From: Calocera cornea HHB12733
Lineage: Eukaryota; Basidiomycota; Dacrymycetes; Dacrymycetales; Dacrymycetaceae
DNA length: 64,000 nt
Assembly (NCBI GenBank): GCA_001632435.1
Contig: KV423936.1
Span: 62,001 to 126,000 of the forward strand
Reading direction: 5' to 3'
Each line of letters opens with the position of its first letter. The first letter of the stretch is position 1. The notes under the pieces are model-generated. The model ran no database searches, was not told the origin of the DNA, and was given only the letters and a program-made list of their open reading frames with translations. This document shows positions 45,837 to 55,722 of this stretch, in pieces. A program made the position numbers and the translations under genes.

Positions 45837-48800
45837 GAAGGTCAGCTGGAAGTAGCACGAACCGCCTGGCCAATATACCCGATAGTTTGACTAAGAAGAT
45901 TTCTGGTATTGAAATGAACTCTGTGAAAATCGAGATCATGAGACTGCCCGAGATGTCTGCGAAACTGTCGAAAGTGCAACCGACTCCACATGAGAACATC
46001 CGACACACCAAGGGTCGCCGTCGAGAACTCGAAATCAACATCCAGCTCCAAGCTTTGGACTCTGGAAAGAAGTTCGATATGCTCGCACTCCTCGATTCTG
46101 GTGCAACTGGCTTGTTCCTTGATACGAACTTTGTTCGACACCACGGTATCAGCACGATAAAACTGGGCAGGGCCTCCCCAGTCTACAACATTGATGGCAC
46201 ACCCAATGAGGCAGGTGCAATCACGGAAGTGGCCGAAATGATTGTTCGATATGGCGAACACACAGAGAGGGCCATATTCCATGTCACCGGACTTGGCCGA
46301 AGAAATATTATCGTAGGGTTTCCGTGGCTTTCAAAGCACAACCCTGAGATCGATTGGACGAAAGGGACAGTCTCGTTGACGAGATGCCCCAATGAGTGTG
46401 CAATGAAGATTCGAACTCTTCGAACTGCGCGGAAACAGCAAAGGAGAGCCCGAAAAGCCATGCCTCTCATTATCGAGGATGGACAAGAAGACGAACTAGA
46501 AGGGGATGACCTCGATAATACCCTCGAAACTGAAGATCGACTATGGGTCCAGTGGATCGGTCCCCAGGACCAGAATGTTCGAGCAACCGAGAGTGTTTCG
46601 GCACGTCTCGCAGCCGCACAGGCACAAGGGCAAGACTCAAATGCCAAATTCGAAGATATCGTGCCAATCGAGTACCATTCGTTTCAAGAAGTGTTTTCGA
46701 AGAAATCTTTCGACCAACTTCCAGAATCTCGACCTTGGGATCACGCTATCGAGCTGAAACCGGGTACAGAATCGCGCAGTTCAAAGGTGTACCCCCTATC
46801 CCTCCCAGAACAGAAGCAACTGGATGACTTCCTGCGCGAGAATCTCGATACTGGTCGAATCCGCCCTTCGAAATCCCCAATGGGTGCCCCAGTATTCTTT
46901 GTAAAGAAGAAGGATGGCAGCCTCAGACTGGTCCAAGACTATCGAAAACTGAACGAGATTACGATCAAGAACCGATACCCAATACCCCTGATATCGGACC
47001 TGATCAACAAGCTGCGGAATGCACGGTATTTCACAAAACTTGATATCCGATGGGGTTACAACAATATCAGGATCAAAGAGGGAGATGAGTGGAAGGCAGC
47101 ATTTCGAACAAATCGCGGCCTGTTCGAACCTCTCGTGATGTTTTTCGGCTTGGTCAACAGCCCCAGCACCTTCCAGACCATGATGAACGATATCTTTCGC
47201 GAACTCATCGATCAAGGTCTTGTGGTTGTATACATGGACGATATCCTGATATTCACCAACGATATGGAATCACATCACCGAGCTGTGCGAAAGGTGCTCG
47301 AGATCCTTCGAGAACACCACCTGTACCTGAAACCGGAAAAGTGCGAATTCCACACCGAAAAGATCGAATACCTTGGACTGGTGATTCGAAAGGGCCATAT
47401 CGAGATGGATCCCGTGAAGATTGCAGGAGTAGCAGACTGGCCCACACCACGAAATGTCACCGAGATTCAAAGCTTTATTGGATTCTGCAACTTTTACCGG
47501 CGATTCATTCGAGATTTCTCCGGAATTGCACGGCCCTTGCACGATCTCACGAAAAAGGACAAGCCATGGCAGTGGACAAATCTCGAGCAATCGGCCTTTG
47601 ATCGTCTCAAGCTCGCGATCACTTCGGCACCAATACTCATGCTCGCACAAGATTCGCAACCATTTCGGCTGGAAGCCGACTCTTCCGACTATGCCACAGG
47701 AGCTGTACTCTCCCAACTGGGTGAGGATGAGAAGTGGCACCCAGTGGCCTTCATGTCGAAAAGCCTCTCGGAAGTTGAGCGAAATTACGAGATCCACGAT
47801 AAGGAGCTTCTCGCAATAATCCGAGCTCTTGAAGAGTGGAGACATTTTCTCGAAGGCACTCCCGAGAAGTTCGAGATTATCACTGATCACGAAATCTCGA
47901 GTACTTCTCGAAGTCTCAGAAGCTGACTCGAAGACAAGCTCGATGGTCTCTTGTGTTATCTCGGTTTGACTTTACCTTGGTGCACAGACCAGGGAAACAG
48001 AGTGGCAAGCCGGATGCCCTCTCGAGAAGGGCCGACCACCAGACGGGAAAACACGATAATGAGGATGTGACTCTCCTCAAACCCGAGATGTTCTCAATAT
48101 CCACGAACCAAAGGGGCCACCTCTTGCTGGCAGGTCCAGAAGCCGACATCCTCCGCGAAATCCGTCGAAATCATGACATGGATGAACCTGTGGTGAAGGC
48201 AATCAAAGAACTGCGCGAAACATCGGTTCGCAGTTTTCGAAGCTCTGAATGGGCTGAAGAACAGGGCCTTATCCTGTATCGAGGGAAAGTATATGTCCCT
48301 CGAGATGAAAGGCTGAGGACACGAATTGTTGAGCTGCATCACGATACTCGCAGTGCTGGGCATCCTGGAAGGTGGAAGACTCTCGAACTGGTGTCTCGTA
48401 ACTACTGGTGGCCTGGACTCAGTCGATTTGTCGCCCGGTATGTCGAAAGCTGTGATCTGTGCAACCGAACCAAGACCTACCCCCGAACACCTCTCGGAAA
48501 GTTACTTCCAAACCGAATCCCAACCGAAAGATGGCAGATTGTGACAGTCGATCTTATCGTGGGACTCCCACTCAGTGATGGGTGTGATTCGGTTTTTGTC
48601 GTGGTAGATCGGCTCACAAAACGTGCCCATTTCGCACCCACCACCAAATCGGTCAGTTCCGAAGGTATTGCACGCCTCTTTCGAGACCATGTCTGGAAGA
48701 ACCATGGCCTTCCGCAGGAAATCATCAGTGATCGGGGCTCAGTATTCATCTCGGAGTTCATGCGAGAGTTGTACCGGCTTCTCGATATCAAGATATCGGC

Positions 48801-49719
48801 ATCAACTGCCTACCACCCCCAGACTGATGGCCAAACCGAAAGGGTGAACCAGGAAATCGAACAATACCTCCGGCTTTTCGTGAATTATCGGCAAAATGAT
48901 TGGGTAGACTGGCTGGCTCTCGGGGAATTCGCATACAACAATCGTGTGTCGGCTTCAACACGATATTCCCCATTCATGGCCGATACTGGACGAAACCCCC
49001 GGATGGGGATTGAACCACATCGAGACACACGAATTGTCGGAGTTGAAGAGTTTGTGAACGAAATGGACCGACTCCAGACGGAATGTCAAGCTGCTCTCAC
49101 CCAGGCTGCAGACGATATGTCACGACATTATGATCGACATCATGCCGAAGCACCGGAATACCATATTGGTAGCAAGGCCTGGTTGGACTCGGCCAATATC
49201 GTGACAACTCGACCAATGAAGAAACTGGATGACAAGTGGTTCGGACCATTCAAGGTCACAAAACAGATAAATCGGAATGCATATGAACTCGAACTGCCCG
49301 ATACCTTCCGAGTCCACCCGGTATTCCATGTCAGCAAGCTGCGACCATACCGAGAGAGCGATCTTCCACGGCAGAGCACACCGAAACGCCCTGATCCTGA
49401 GGTCCTACCAGACGGAACACGCGAATACGAGGTCGAACGCATTGATGACAGTCGATATTACCACGGAAAACTGCAATATCGGGTAAAATGGAAGGGATAC
49501 CCAGTCTCGGAGAGTACGTGGGAACCAAAGAGCCATCTCGTCAACTCGCGCAAACTAGTTAACGACTTCCACAAGAGGCACCCAGCAGCACCTCGTGAAA
49601 TCGCTGCTCTCGACTTTAATCGGCTGCCATTTCGTAGGATTGTCAACTTTACCGAGCCTTCAAAGAGGGTGTTATTTGACTGGACAAAGGGGCGCACAAC
49701 ACCCCAATACAAGGGTTGA
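45833..49719 (+). pseudogene. Pol polyprotein (PR, RT, RNase H, IN, chromodomain), one frame break
   Basis: Protease: LLDSGATGLFLD near 46090. Reverse transcriptase: FVKKKDGSLRLVQDYRKLN, with catalytic YMDDIL near 47232. RNase H: LEADSSDYATGAVLSQ. Integrase: H2C2 zinc module with HHDTRSAGHPGRW and CDLCNRTK, then the core with VDLIVGLP, ISDRGSVF and TERVNQEIEQY as the DDE triad region. C-terminal chromodomain: YEVERIDDSRY and YRVKWKGYPVSESTWEP, which usually guides integration to methylated H3K9. The frame shifts by one base at the AAA run near 47892, inside RNase H between ITDH and the YF-type segment. The two parts are otherwise intact. The break is either a young inactivating deletion or a homopolymer sequence error. 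Confidence 0.93.
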
Positions 49720-49783
49720 ACCTTTTTCCATTGTGTGCTGGGGGAGTTGAATCCCCCTATCGGCCGTCTCGTGCCGAACTCCC

Positions 49784-50248
49784 CTACTCGTCCTCTACCG
49801 CCTCTCGAATCGCAGCGAACGAAGCCACGATTCTATCTCGCACCATCGAGATGGCAATCCGGTTGATCTCGCTGATTCCCGATAGATTATCGAGAACCTG
49901 CGAAACCTCCCTCTCGGCCGAATTGACCTTCGAGACTACACTCTCGGTCATCTCAGGCCGACGAGATCCCTCGGAAGGAGCGACCTTCCTCTTATTCGTG
50001 CGATGTTCCCTGTTATCGCACGAACTCACTTGATCGATGGTACAGAACTGGCACGATGTGTATTTCGTGTGCACGAAACACTCTCGGCCAGCCCTGGCAC
50101 ACCTCGAACAAGGAGGGTCTCGAGCCGAACCATGCCCGATTATGGCGGTAACTTGGTTTCTCGTTTTCTCGGCCAATTTTGAGATATCGATATCCACGTT
50201 TCGCTTCCAATCGGACTTTTTCGCCGGTTTCGGGTGCGTTTCAGACAT
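49784..50248 (-). CDS. antisense ORF with Cys cluster inside the retrotransposon
   Basis: 154 aa from ATG at 50248; an upstream in-frame start at 50350 would give 188 aa. It lies between pol and the 3' LTR on the opposite strand. It has a Cys cluster, C-x2-C-x6-C-x8-C-x2-C (CSRCARAGREC ... CQFC), resembling part of a fungal Zn-cluster DNA-binding domain, followed by basic and then helical segments (VSKVNSAEREVSQVLDNL). Its function is unknown. The open frame and cysteine spacing argue against chance. It could be a captured host gene or an element-encoded regulator. Confidence 0.55.
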   Translation of the reverse strand: MSETHPKPAKKSDWKRNVDIDISKLAEKTRNQVTAIIGHGSARDPPCSRCARAGRECFVHTKYTSCQFCTIDQVSSCDNREHRTNKRKVAPSEGSRRPEMTESVVSKVNSAEREVSQVLDNLSGISEINRIAISMVRDRIVASFAAIREAVEDE

Positions 50249-50280
50249 TCTCGATACAATATTTTCGACCAGAAATGATT

Positions 50281-50366
50281 TCTGCCTCGGCTGCGAATCG
50301 AACTCACGTTCTTGCAACGATATTTCTCGAGAAAGCCTCACCTTAACCAACTAGGCCAGACAAGCT
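50281..50366 (-). ncRNA. tRNA-like sequence (A box and B box)
   Basis: On the minus strand, TGGCCTAGTTGG (50347-50358) is a perfect A box, and AGTTCGATTCG (50294-50304 area) is a good B box about 42 nt further on. Between them CGTT-GCAAG-AACG could form the long variable arm of a type II (Ser/Leu) tRNA. The acceptor and T stems do not pair properly, so I call it tRNA-derived rather than a working tRNA. It sits just upstream of the antisense ORF and could act as a polymerase III promoter. Confidence 0.55.
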
Positions 50367-50473
50367 ATTAATGGGAGGTACGAACTCAATCGCGATATGA
50401 ACCATACACCAATCTCGACTGGACTCGACTCAATCTCGACATATCGCACGACACTCATGGAGACCCTGAGGCT

Positions 50474-50484
50474 TGAAGGGGGGG
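50474..50484 (+). promoter_or_regulatory. polypurine tract
   Basis: TGAAGGGGGGG precedes the 3' LTR by three bases, the expected position of the plus-strand primer. Confidence 0.85.
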
Positions 50485-50487
50485 TGA

Positions 50488-50944
50488 TGTCAGGAGTCAC
50501 CAAAACCGATCCCTCACGATATAGGATCTCGAACCGAAAAGGCACGAACCCCATCTCGACAGTCTCGAAACCATTTCGGCAGAGCGTCCCTATTCTGCCA
50601 AGGTAACAGGTGCTTGCCCTAAACTGACTGTACAGTTCCCCTTTCGAAGATACTTCCGGCCTTCTCGTATATAGTATCGACCCGTTCGTAGTTTCGTCCT
50701 TAGATCTGATCTCTTAGGATCCTCCACAATACTTGTGTAGTTGAACTAGGCATCGCGATCTCAATCGAAACATCGAAACCTCAGCAACCTCTCGATACTG
50801 TCAGGCGAACTCTCACGATATCTGGTGCTCAGCTTTCCTCCACTATTCCCATATCGTCCCTCTCGCTCGACATCTCGTCTCCTTCTCGATACTCTCGGAC
50901 CGCTTTCGCAGACAGCCTTGTGTCTAGTATTGTGTGCCCTGATA
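50488..50944 (+). repeat. 3' LTR
   Basis: 457 bp, identical by eye to the 5' LTR and followed by the second ACACG. Confidence 0.96.
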
Positions 50945-50954
50945 ACACGTACAT

Positions 50955-50987
50955 GTGGCTGGCCGGTGTGATGAGGCAACCAGCCAC
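50955..50987. terminator. hairpin after the Helitron gene
   Basis: GTGGCTGG and CCAGCCAC form a perfect 8-bp stem with a 17-nt loop. Before the retroelement inserted it lay about 35 bp after the RepHel stop codon. It could be a 3' processing or termination structure. No CTRR sequence follows, so it is not an obvious Helitron 3' end. Confidence 0.35.
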
Positions 50988-51310
50988 TCCAACCAACACC
51001 ATTACAGATGCACGTGTTCTCTGAGCCCTTTGTTCCGCTTATACAATTGAGTATGTTTCTGCTGCACGTGAACACAGTCTGGGATAATCGCGATAACTTC
51101 GTGTCGAAAGAAAATCTACCCAACAAGCCAGCCTCTGCGGTGCACCGGGTGCACAGGTGTACGCAATGAATTCCAGCCTCTCCTGTGCTCATGCGCCAGC
51201 CTTTCCGGTGCAGCATGCGTCTCTCACTTAGGTCTCCCGCCAGCCTCTCACGCGCGCTATCAATCTCCACGTATAAAGTGAGCTGCATTCTCCCCACTCG
51301 CTCGCTCAAA

Positions 51311-52438
51311 ATGGCACCCACTCCGACTTCAAAGAGGCGCTCCACCGCGGTCATTGACCCGGCAGAAGATAACCATCGCAAACAGAGGTGACTTGTTGCA
51401 ACTTGAAGATAAAGTCCGCTGACCGTACCATCACAGGGCGAGAGTTGATCATGACCATGACTCTTTCACGCACCAGTCCGACGGGAACAACAGGTACGCA
51501 CACGTGTCTTTAAGCATTTAATTGATCGCCAACAGAAACCCTAGCGGCGAAGACAAGGCGAACGAGCAGAAGTCATCTATTGCGGCTCATGTGGCCAACA
51601 TGGACGAACCCACTTTGGAAGACCCACTTAATCTGCGGAACTCAGGCTTGAACGCTGAATTCATCACGTAAGCCAATTCTGTCTTTCGTCTACAATAGTC
51701 TCAATCTGTCGCAGACGCATTAGCGGGATTCGGGAGTACAAAGATATTAACCGCGGCGTATACTACGTCACTCATGTGCCTGATGACCTCAAGTTTGGAA
51801 AAGAGTACTTGTTCGACATGTCAAACTTTCTCGTTCGACCTGACAATCACGCCGTTGTCGTTTGGATCGTCGGTCGACTTGTTTCCGCTTTGTTCCAGTA
51901 TGAAGACGGTGCATGGCCGGAGCAGGCATATATCACCTTCACGCCTCTTGTCAAGGAGGATATGCGGTCAGCCACGTGGTTGTGCAACCACTATGCCATG
52001 CCACAACAGGGTATGTGTCCTTTACAAGCCGCACGTTACCTGACCAATTGAACAGATACTGAATTAAACCCGTTCGGCACTCTGTTCGCGGGCAAATTCC
52101 TCAAGCGATACGGCTCAGAGAAACCAGTATGGAACGTCTTCACGTGTGCAACTTTACCTGTCTAATGAGGGAGGCAGCCGGTCCAATTCCGTTCTGCCTA
52201 CGATGCCACGTCATGTATGAAGAAGAAAAAAGAGATGAAGCCATACAACCCCGCGAAGTTGAAACAAGACGACATCGTCCTTGCCGAGTTGCGTGTAAGG
52301 AAGCGTCATGAAGCGCACACGTCCGACGTGGAAAAGGCTTCCCGGCCTTACAAGATCAGTTTCCAGCTCGATGCCTTAAGCGTGTTGTTTGTGGCTCCAG
52401 AGAGGGACGAGGACACGGGCGTGCCCATCAGTTTTTAG
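51311..52438 (+). CDS. orphan cargo protein, 297 aa
   Basis: Six exons (51311-51387, 51437-51493, 51536-51667, 51715-52010, 52056-52126, 52178-52438), with all junctions GT-AG and in frame. The N-terminus is short, basic and then acidic. The central region (about residues 88-190) is well ordered: GVYYVTHVPDDLKFGKEY, DNHAVVVWIVGRLVSAL, AYITFTPLVKEDM. The C-terminal part has a Lys-rich turn (MKKKKEMKPY) and alternating strands LKQDDIVLAELRVRKR and YKISFQLDALSVLFVAPE that could form a beta-barrel. I do not recognise the family. An OB-like ssDNA-binding role would fit its RPA-like neighbours, but that is a guess. It is the first cargo gene after the Helitron replicase, on the same strand. Confidence 0.65.
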
Positions 52439-52538
52439 AGTACGACATATGGCGAGGAATGTATTGCAAGTAATAGTAGTCAGCCACAAAATGCCACGCG
52501 CCGCACGTATGATACAAGTGTCTCTTCCTTCTACTATG

Positions 52539-53260
52539 CTACACAGCAACAGGATCGTCCTCCACCTTCTCACTAACCTCCCGCTCTTCTGGCCCTGTTG
52601 CTCCCGTGTCGTCCGCTTCCCGGACTGACTCGTCCGTCGTCGACGCGTTACTCAAGCCACACGTGTCTGATGAAGCATCCTCATTGATAGGCATCTTGAT
52701 GGGAATTAGCAGTGACCACGTAAACACCAGAAAGAGCACATACGTCCCCTTGCGCCTTGATGTCCAGATACTTCGCGACCGTCTCCATCACATTAGCGGG
52801 GTCAGTGCTAACATTGAGGAGCTCGAGCTTGCTGCCAATGACTTGGCTGGGCCTTGCAACCACAGTAACCTCGGTCAATATAACAATCCTGCACGTAGTT
52901 AGTATATATCGCATGCGAATACAGAACACGTACCGCAGCGTGCATACGTTCACCCACAAGTAGTCCTCAATGCATACCACGGCGAGGGGGGCGAGTTGCG
53001 AAGAGGATACCATCTTGTTCAGATCCATGCCAAGCATGACCGGGATACACTGCGAACCATCGCTTATCGTGATCCTGCCGTTCCATCAGTTTGTACATTC
53101 ACGTGTTGCAAGGGGGCTTTCCGCACCGATACTGCTCCGGATCTAGCTTCAAGCCTCCCACGGCAACCTGCTCCACCTTCAATACTTGGACGTATCTCGA
53201 TGGAGGCGCGCTATCGTCGAGGAGGGCAGCACACGTCCCATTAACTAAGTCAAACGTCAT
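52539..53260 (-). CDS. small RPA70 N-terminal-like protein, 191 aa
   Basis: Four exons (53127-53260, 52934-53074, 52744-52888, 52539-52694), phase-consistent. The product matches the RPA1 N-terminal (Rep_fac-A_1) OB domain: MTFDLVNGTCAALLDD, PPSRYVQVLKVEQVAVG, EQYRITISDGSQCIPVMLG, LNKMVSSSQLAPLAVVCIEDYL and RIVILTEVTVVARPSQVIG. It has only this domain, followed by an acidic tail (DDTGATGPEEREV) and no DBD-A/B/C. RPA70N normally contacts partners such as Rad9, ATRIP or p53 through a basic groove, so a stand-alone version could act as a decoy or adaptor. The start was chosen at the family position; an upstream in-frame start at 53410 would add 50 residues. Confidence 0.75.
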
Positions 53261-53605
53261 GTCGTTTCGATTTGCGGGTAGATACGCTGGTGGACGTGGT
53301 GGTTCGCTGTACGTGGCGCGTTTCTTCACGCTATCAGAATGCGCGCTGGTGGCGGATGAGCTCTTCAATTGCTCCCGCCTGCACAGCTCTATCTCACGTG
53401 ATGTGCTCATTAAGAACCATTGTTTCTCATCAACTTATGAATGGCTTTAACAAGTCTGTAGCAGTCAGCCTTTCCGGTGCAAATCTCGCCGCGTGTGCAC
53501 GTCTGACCAGCCGCGCGTGGCGTAGTTTCCATGTCTTATAAAGACTGATTACGCCGATGGTGTACTGTGTCCCTCCCCCTCTGAACTCCTTTCCAAACAT
53601 CGATC

Positions 53606-54365
53606 ATGCCCCTGGCATCATCTGCGCAGTGTGAAAACACTGTTCTCCGTGTGGAAAATGAATCCGAAGCTGTGCGCAATCTTTCACGTGGTGTTACTCA
53701 AGCCTCTCATCAATTAGCAATGCAGTGTCGCGCCGGAGGCTTAGTCAAGTACGAAATTATTGAAACTATTGTGATACGGCCGTCCTCCTTCACTTTGCCT
53801 CGCGTATGTTATCTATCTCACTGCAGCAAAGTCCTTACACGTGTCTCATCAGAGGCGTTTCAAATATGCCCCGATATCTCTCGCCGCGCTGTACGTGCCG
53901 CTTCACCAGGCGCCGACTATCGTCCTGGTGCCTATTGTGTTCTCGCTACACACCACCGGAATAGCAGAAGTATACGCTATACCTTTGTATACCTACATCC
54001 AGGGCCCATACTCCGACTATATGCTGGACGTGCACGTGCACCAAGATCAGTCGAAGACAATGTACTCCCAGCAGTACCACGTGATAGCCGAATATCGCAC
54101 CACCAAGACGAACGGCCCTGTTCCAAGCAAGTCCGACACGTCCTCCAACTTGCGAGAATGGCTGGGCGGTGCAATTGTCCTGAGATACACTCGGCTTCAA
54201 AAAGAAGAAATAGGCTCTTTGGACTACGGCAACGTCACTGCCGGAGACATTGGTTTCTTGGAGAGACTGCTCGCTCAGGGGGACCCCACAACACCTTTAA
54301 GCCATGGATCTCTGCTGCATGACATGCTACACCGACGCTGTGCGGATTACATGATGAGTTCATAG
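53606..54365 (+). CDS. orphan cargo gene, 5' structure uncertain
   Basis: The well-supported part is 53841-54365, 174 aa open to the end, with balanced composition: FKYAPISLAALYVPLHQAP, TTGIAEVYAIPLYTYIQGP, MLDVHVHQDQSKTMYSQQ, LREWLGGAIVLRYTRLQKEE and GDIGFLERLLAQGD. Upstream, an ATG at 53606 opens a 65-codon frame (SEAVRNLSRGVTQ, YEIIETIVIRP). Joining the two at the CTGCAG acceptor (53828) needs a phase I could not satisfy with a good donor. Either an exon is missing, the gene starts elsewhere, or it carries a small frame lesion. The family is not recognised. Confidence 0.5.
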
Positions 54366-54543
54366 TAAACCTGTCTTATCAGAACCGAATCAAATCCTGT
54401 AGTCCAGCCGTTGCTGTGTACTTTCCAAGCCATCCCTGTGCCAGTTCTTACCTACTAAGCCCTTTCACACGTGCTGCGGCGCCTGTACGGTATATAAACC
54501 CGTCTTTGGACCTGCAGCGATTCACCAGCTACTCCCCTTCACC

Positions 54544-55475
54544 ATGGCCCACCCATTCGACTCATGCGACTTTTCACGGCTAGCTGTTCTAGCCGCACGT
54601 GATGCCAACGCTCGCGACAATGTCTCCGAGTACCTGCTGCAATCTTGGCACATCAATGCTGTCCTCTTCAAGTTTTTCCCTACTGAACGCTGTAACGCTT
54701 TCCGGCTCTTAATGTTCAAGACCGGTGCCGTCATATCGGGCTCACAGGCTCTCCAATTGCTTATGCGCACCGACTACCCTGGGTCCGACCTCGATGTATA
54801 CCTGCACTACAGACATGCTCATCAATTCGACGCTTTCTTGGCCCACGAGGGCTATACCCTCCAGGTCGAGCCGGCACGTAACAACTTCTATATTCCTGGA
54901 CAGAGGCTATGGTCCGGTGAGCACTTCCTCTTTACGTGATCGGCAATGTTGAAGTCATTCGATCTTCATAGTAAAAACCTACGTGAACGACGCGCAGCAG
55001 AAGGTCCAACTCATCTGTACAGATGGACATCCCCTTGCATGCGTCCTTCGCTTCCACTCCAGTACGTGGATGTTTGCGATTGCTGCATGGCATCTCACGC
55101 ACACGTTCAGCCTGCGTCATGAACGTCATCACTGCTTGCTCGCTTATTTCGCTCTTCCCCCTGGCAACCCTCGCTAGGCAGACCTGGATATTCGATCAAG
55201 GAAATGAGTATTTTCGTCACAGGGCTTTTCAGGCCGTTATGAAATACGAAGATCGCGGCTTTCGGGTCAGGGGATGCTTGTTGGCAAGCGACTCTTCCCA
55301 CGTTCCGCTTGGACGATGTTCGATAGGAGATCGGCATACACTTGTCATCCACTTCAAAGATTCCCGTCGCGCTTGCAATCGTAGCACGGAGCTTCAGGCT
55401 TTGAGAAAATGCACGTGGTTCACCCTGACAGCTGACGACGGCCTTCCTCGAAACCTCTTCAACCACGTGTTGTGA
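54544..55475 (+). CDS. nucleotidyltransferase-fold protein, Agaricomycete family
   Basis: Three exons (54544-54916, 54972-55061, 55111-55475), 275 aa, all in frame. The motif AVISGSQALQLL then YPGSDLDVYLHYR has the GS...DxD pattern of the nucleotidyltransferase superfamily (metal ligands D-x-D in SDLDVY). Downstream are QKVQLICTDGHP, RFHSTCVMNVITA, FPLATLARQTWIF and MKYEDRGFRVRG. To my knowledge this family is expanded in mushroom genomes without an assigned role. Whether it is catalytic is unknown. The donor at 54917 (GTGAGC) was preferred to a later GTGATC because only the former keeps frame. Cargo gene on the same strand as the Helitron replicase. Confidence 0.7.
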
Positions 55476-55722
55476 TCCCCGTTCCCCGACAGACCGCCTC
55501 AGCCTCCATATCTTCGCCGACCAGATACAACAGGTCCTTTTGCCGGTTACGACAACCTTGTCATACGGTACGTGGGCGACAGCGACCCTATCGCACATCT
55601 ACCGCCTCATACACTGCCACGTGATCCGCAACCGCATGGTACCTCTGCTCCCCAATAAGTGACTCAATATAGTAGCACAACTTCCTTGTATTGAATCAGA
55701 GTAATGGCAGTAAAGAAACACG

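Larger units (their letters stand above)
44252..50944 (+). mobile_element. Ty3/gypsy chromovirus LTR retrotransposon, 6693 bp
   Basis: Complete element: 457-bp LTRs (44252-44708 and 50488-50944) that I read as identical, TSD ACACG, PBS, gag, pol, an antisense ORF, polypurine tract. LTR ends are TGTCAGG...CCTGATA, so the 3' dinucleotide is TA rather than CA. Pol order PR-RT-RNaseH-IN-chromodomain places it with Ty3/gypsy chromoviruses, and the self-priming signal points to the Tf1/sushi side. Identical LTRs indicate a recent insertion. It is nested in the CACGTG-rich region but has no CACGTG of its own. Confidence 0.97.

Noticed and set aside
50281..50366. Functional tRNA gene
   Set aside because: A and B boxes are good but the acceptor and T stems do not pair, so only a tRNA-like relic is claimed.
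44252..50944. Retroelement as the source of the CACGTG enrichment
   Set aside because: The element contains no CACGTG. The single one at 44248 arises from its insertion junction.
50955..50987. Helitron 3' terminal hairpin
   Set aside because: The stem is good but no CTRR follows, and cargo genes with the same hexamer signature continue beyond it.
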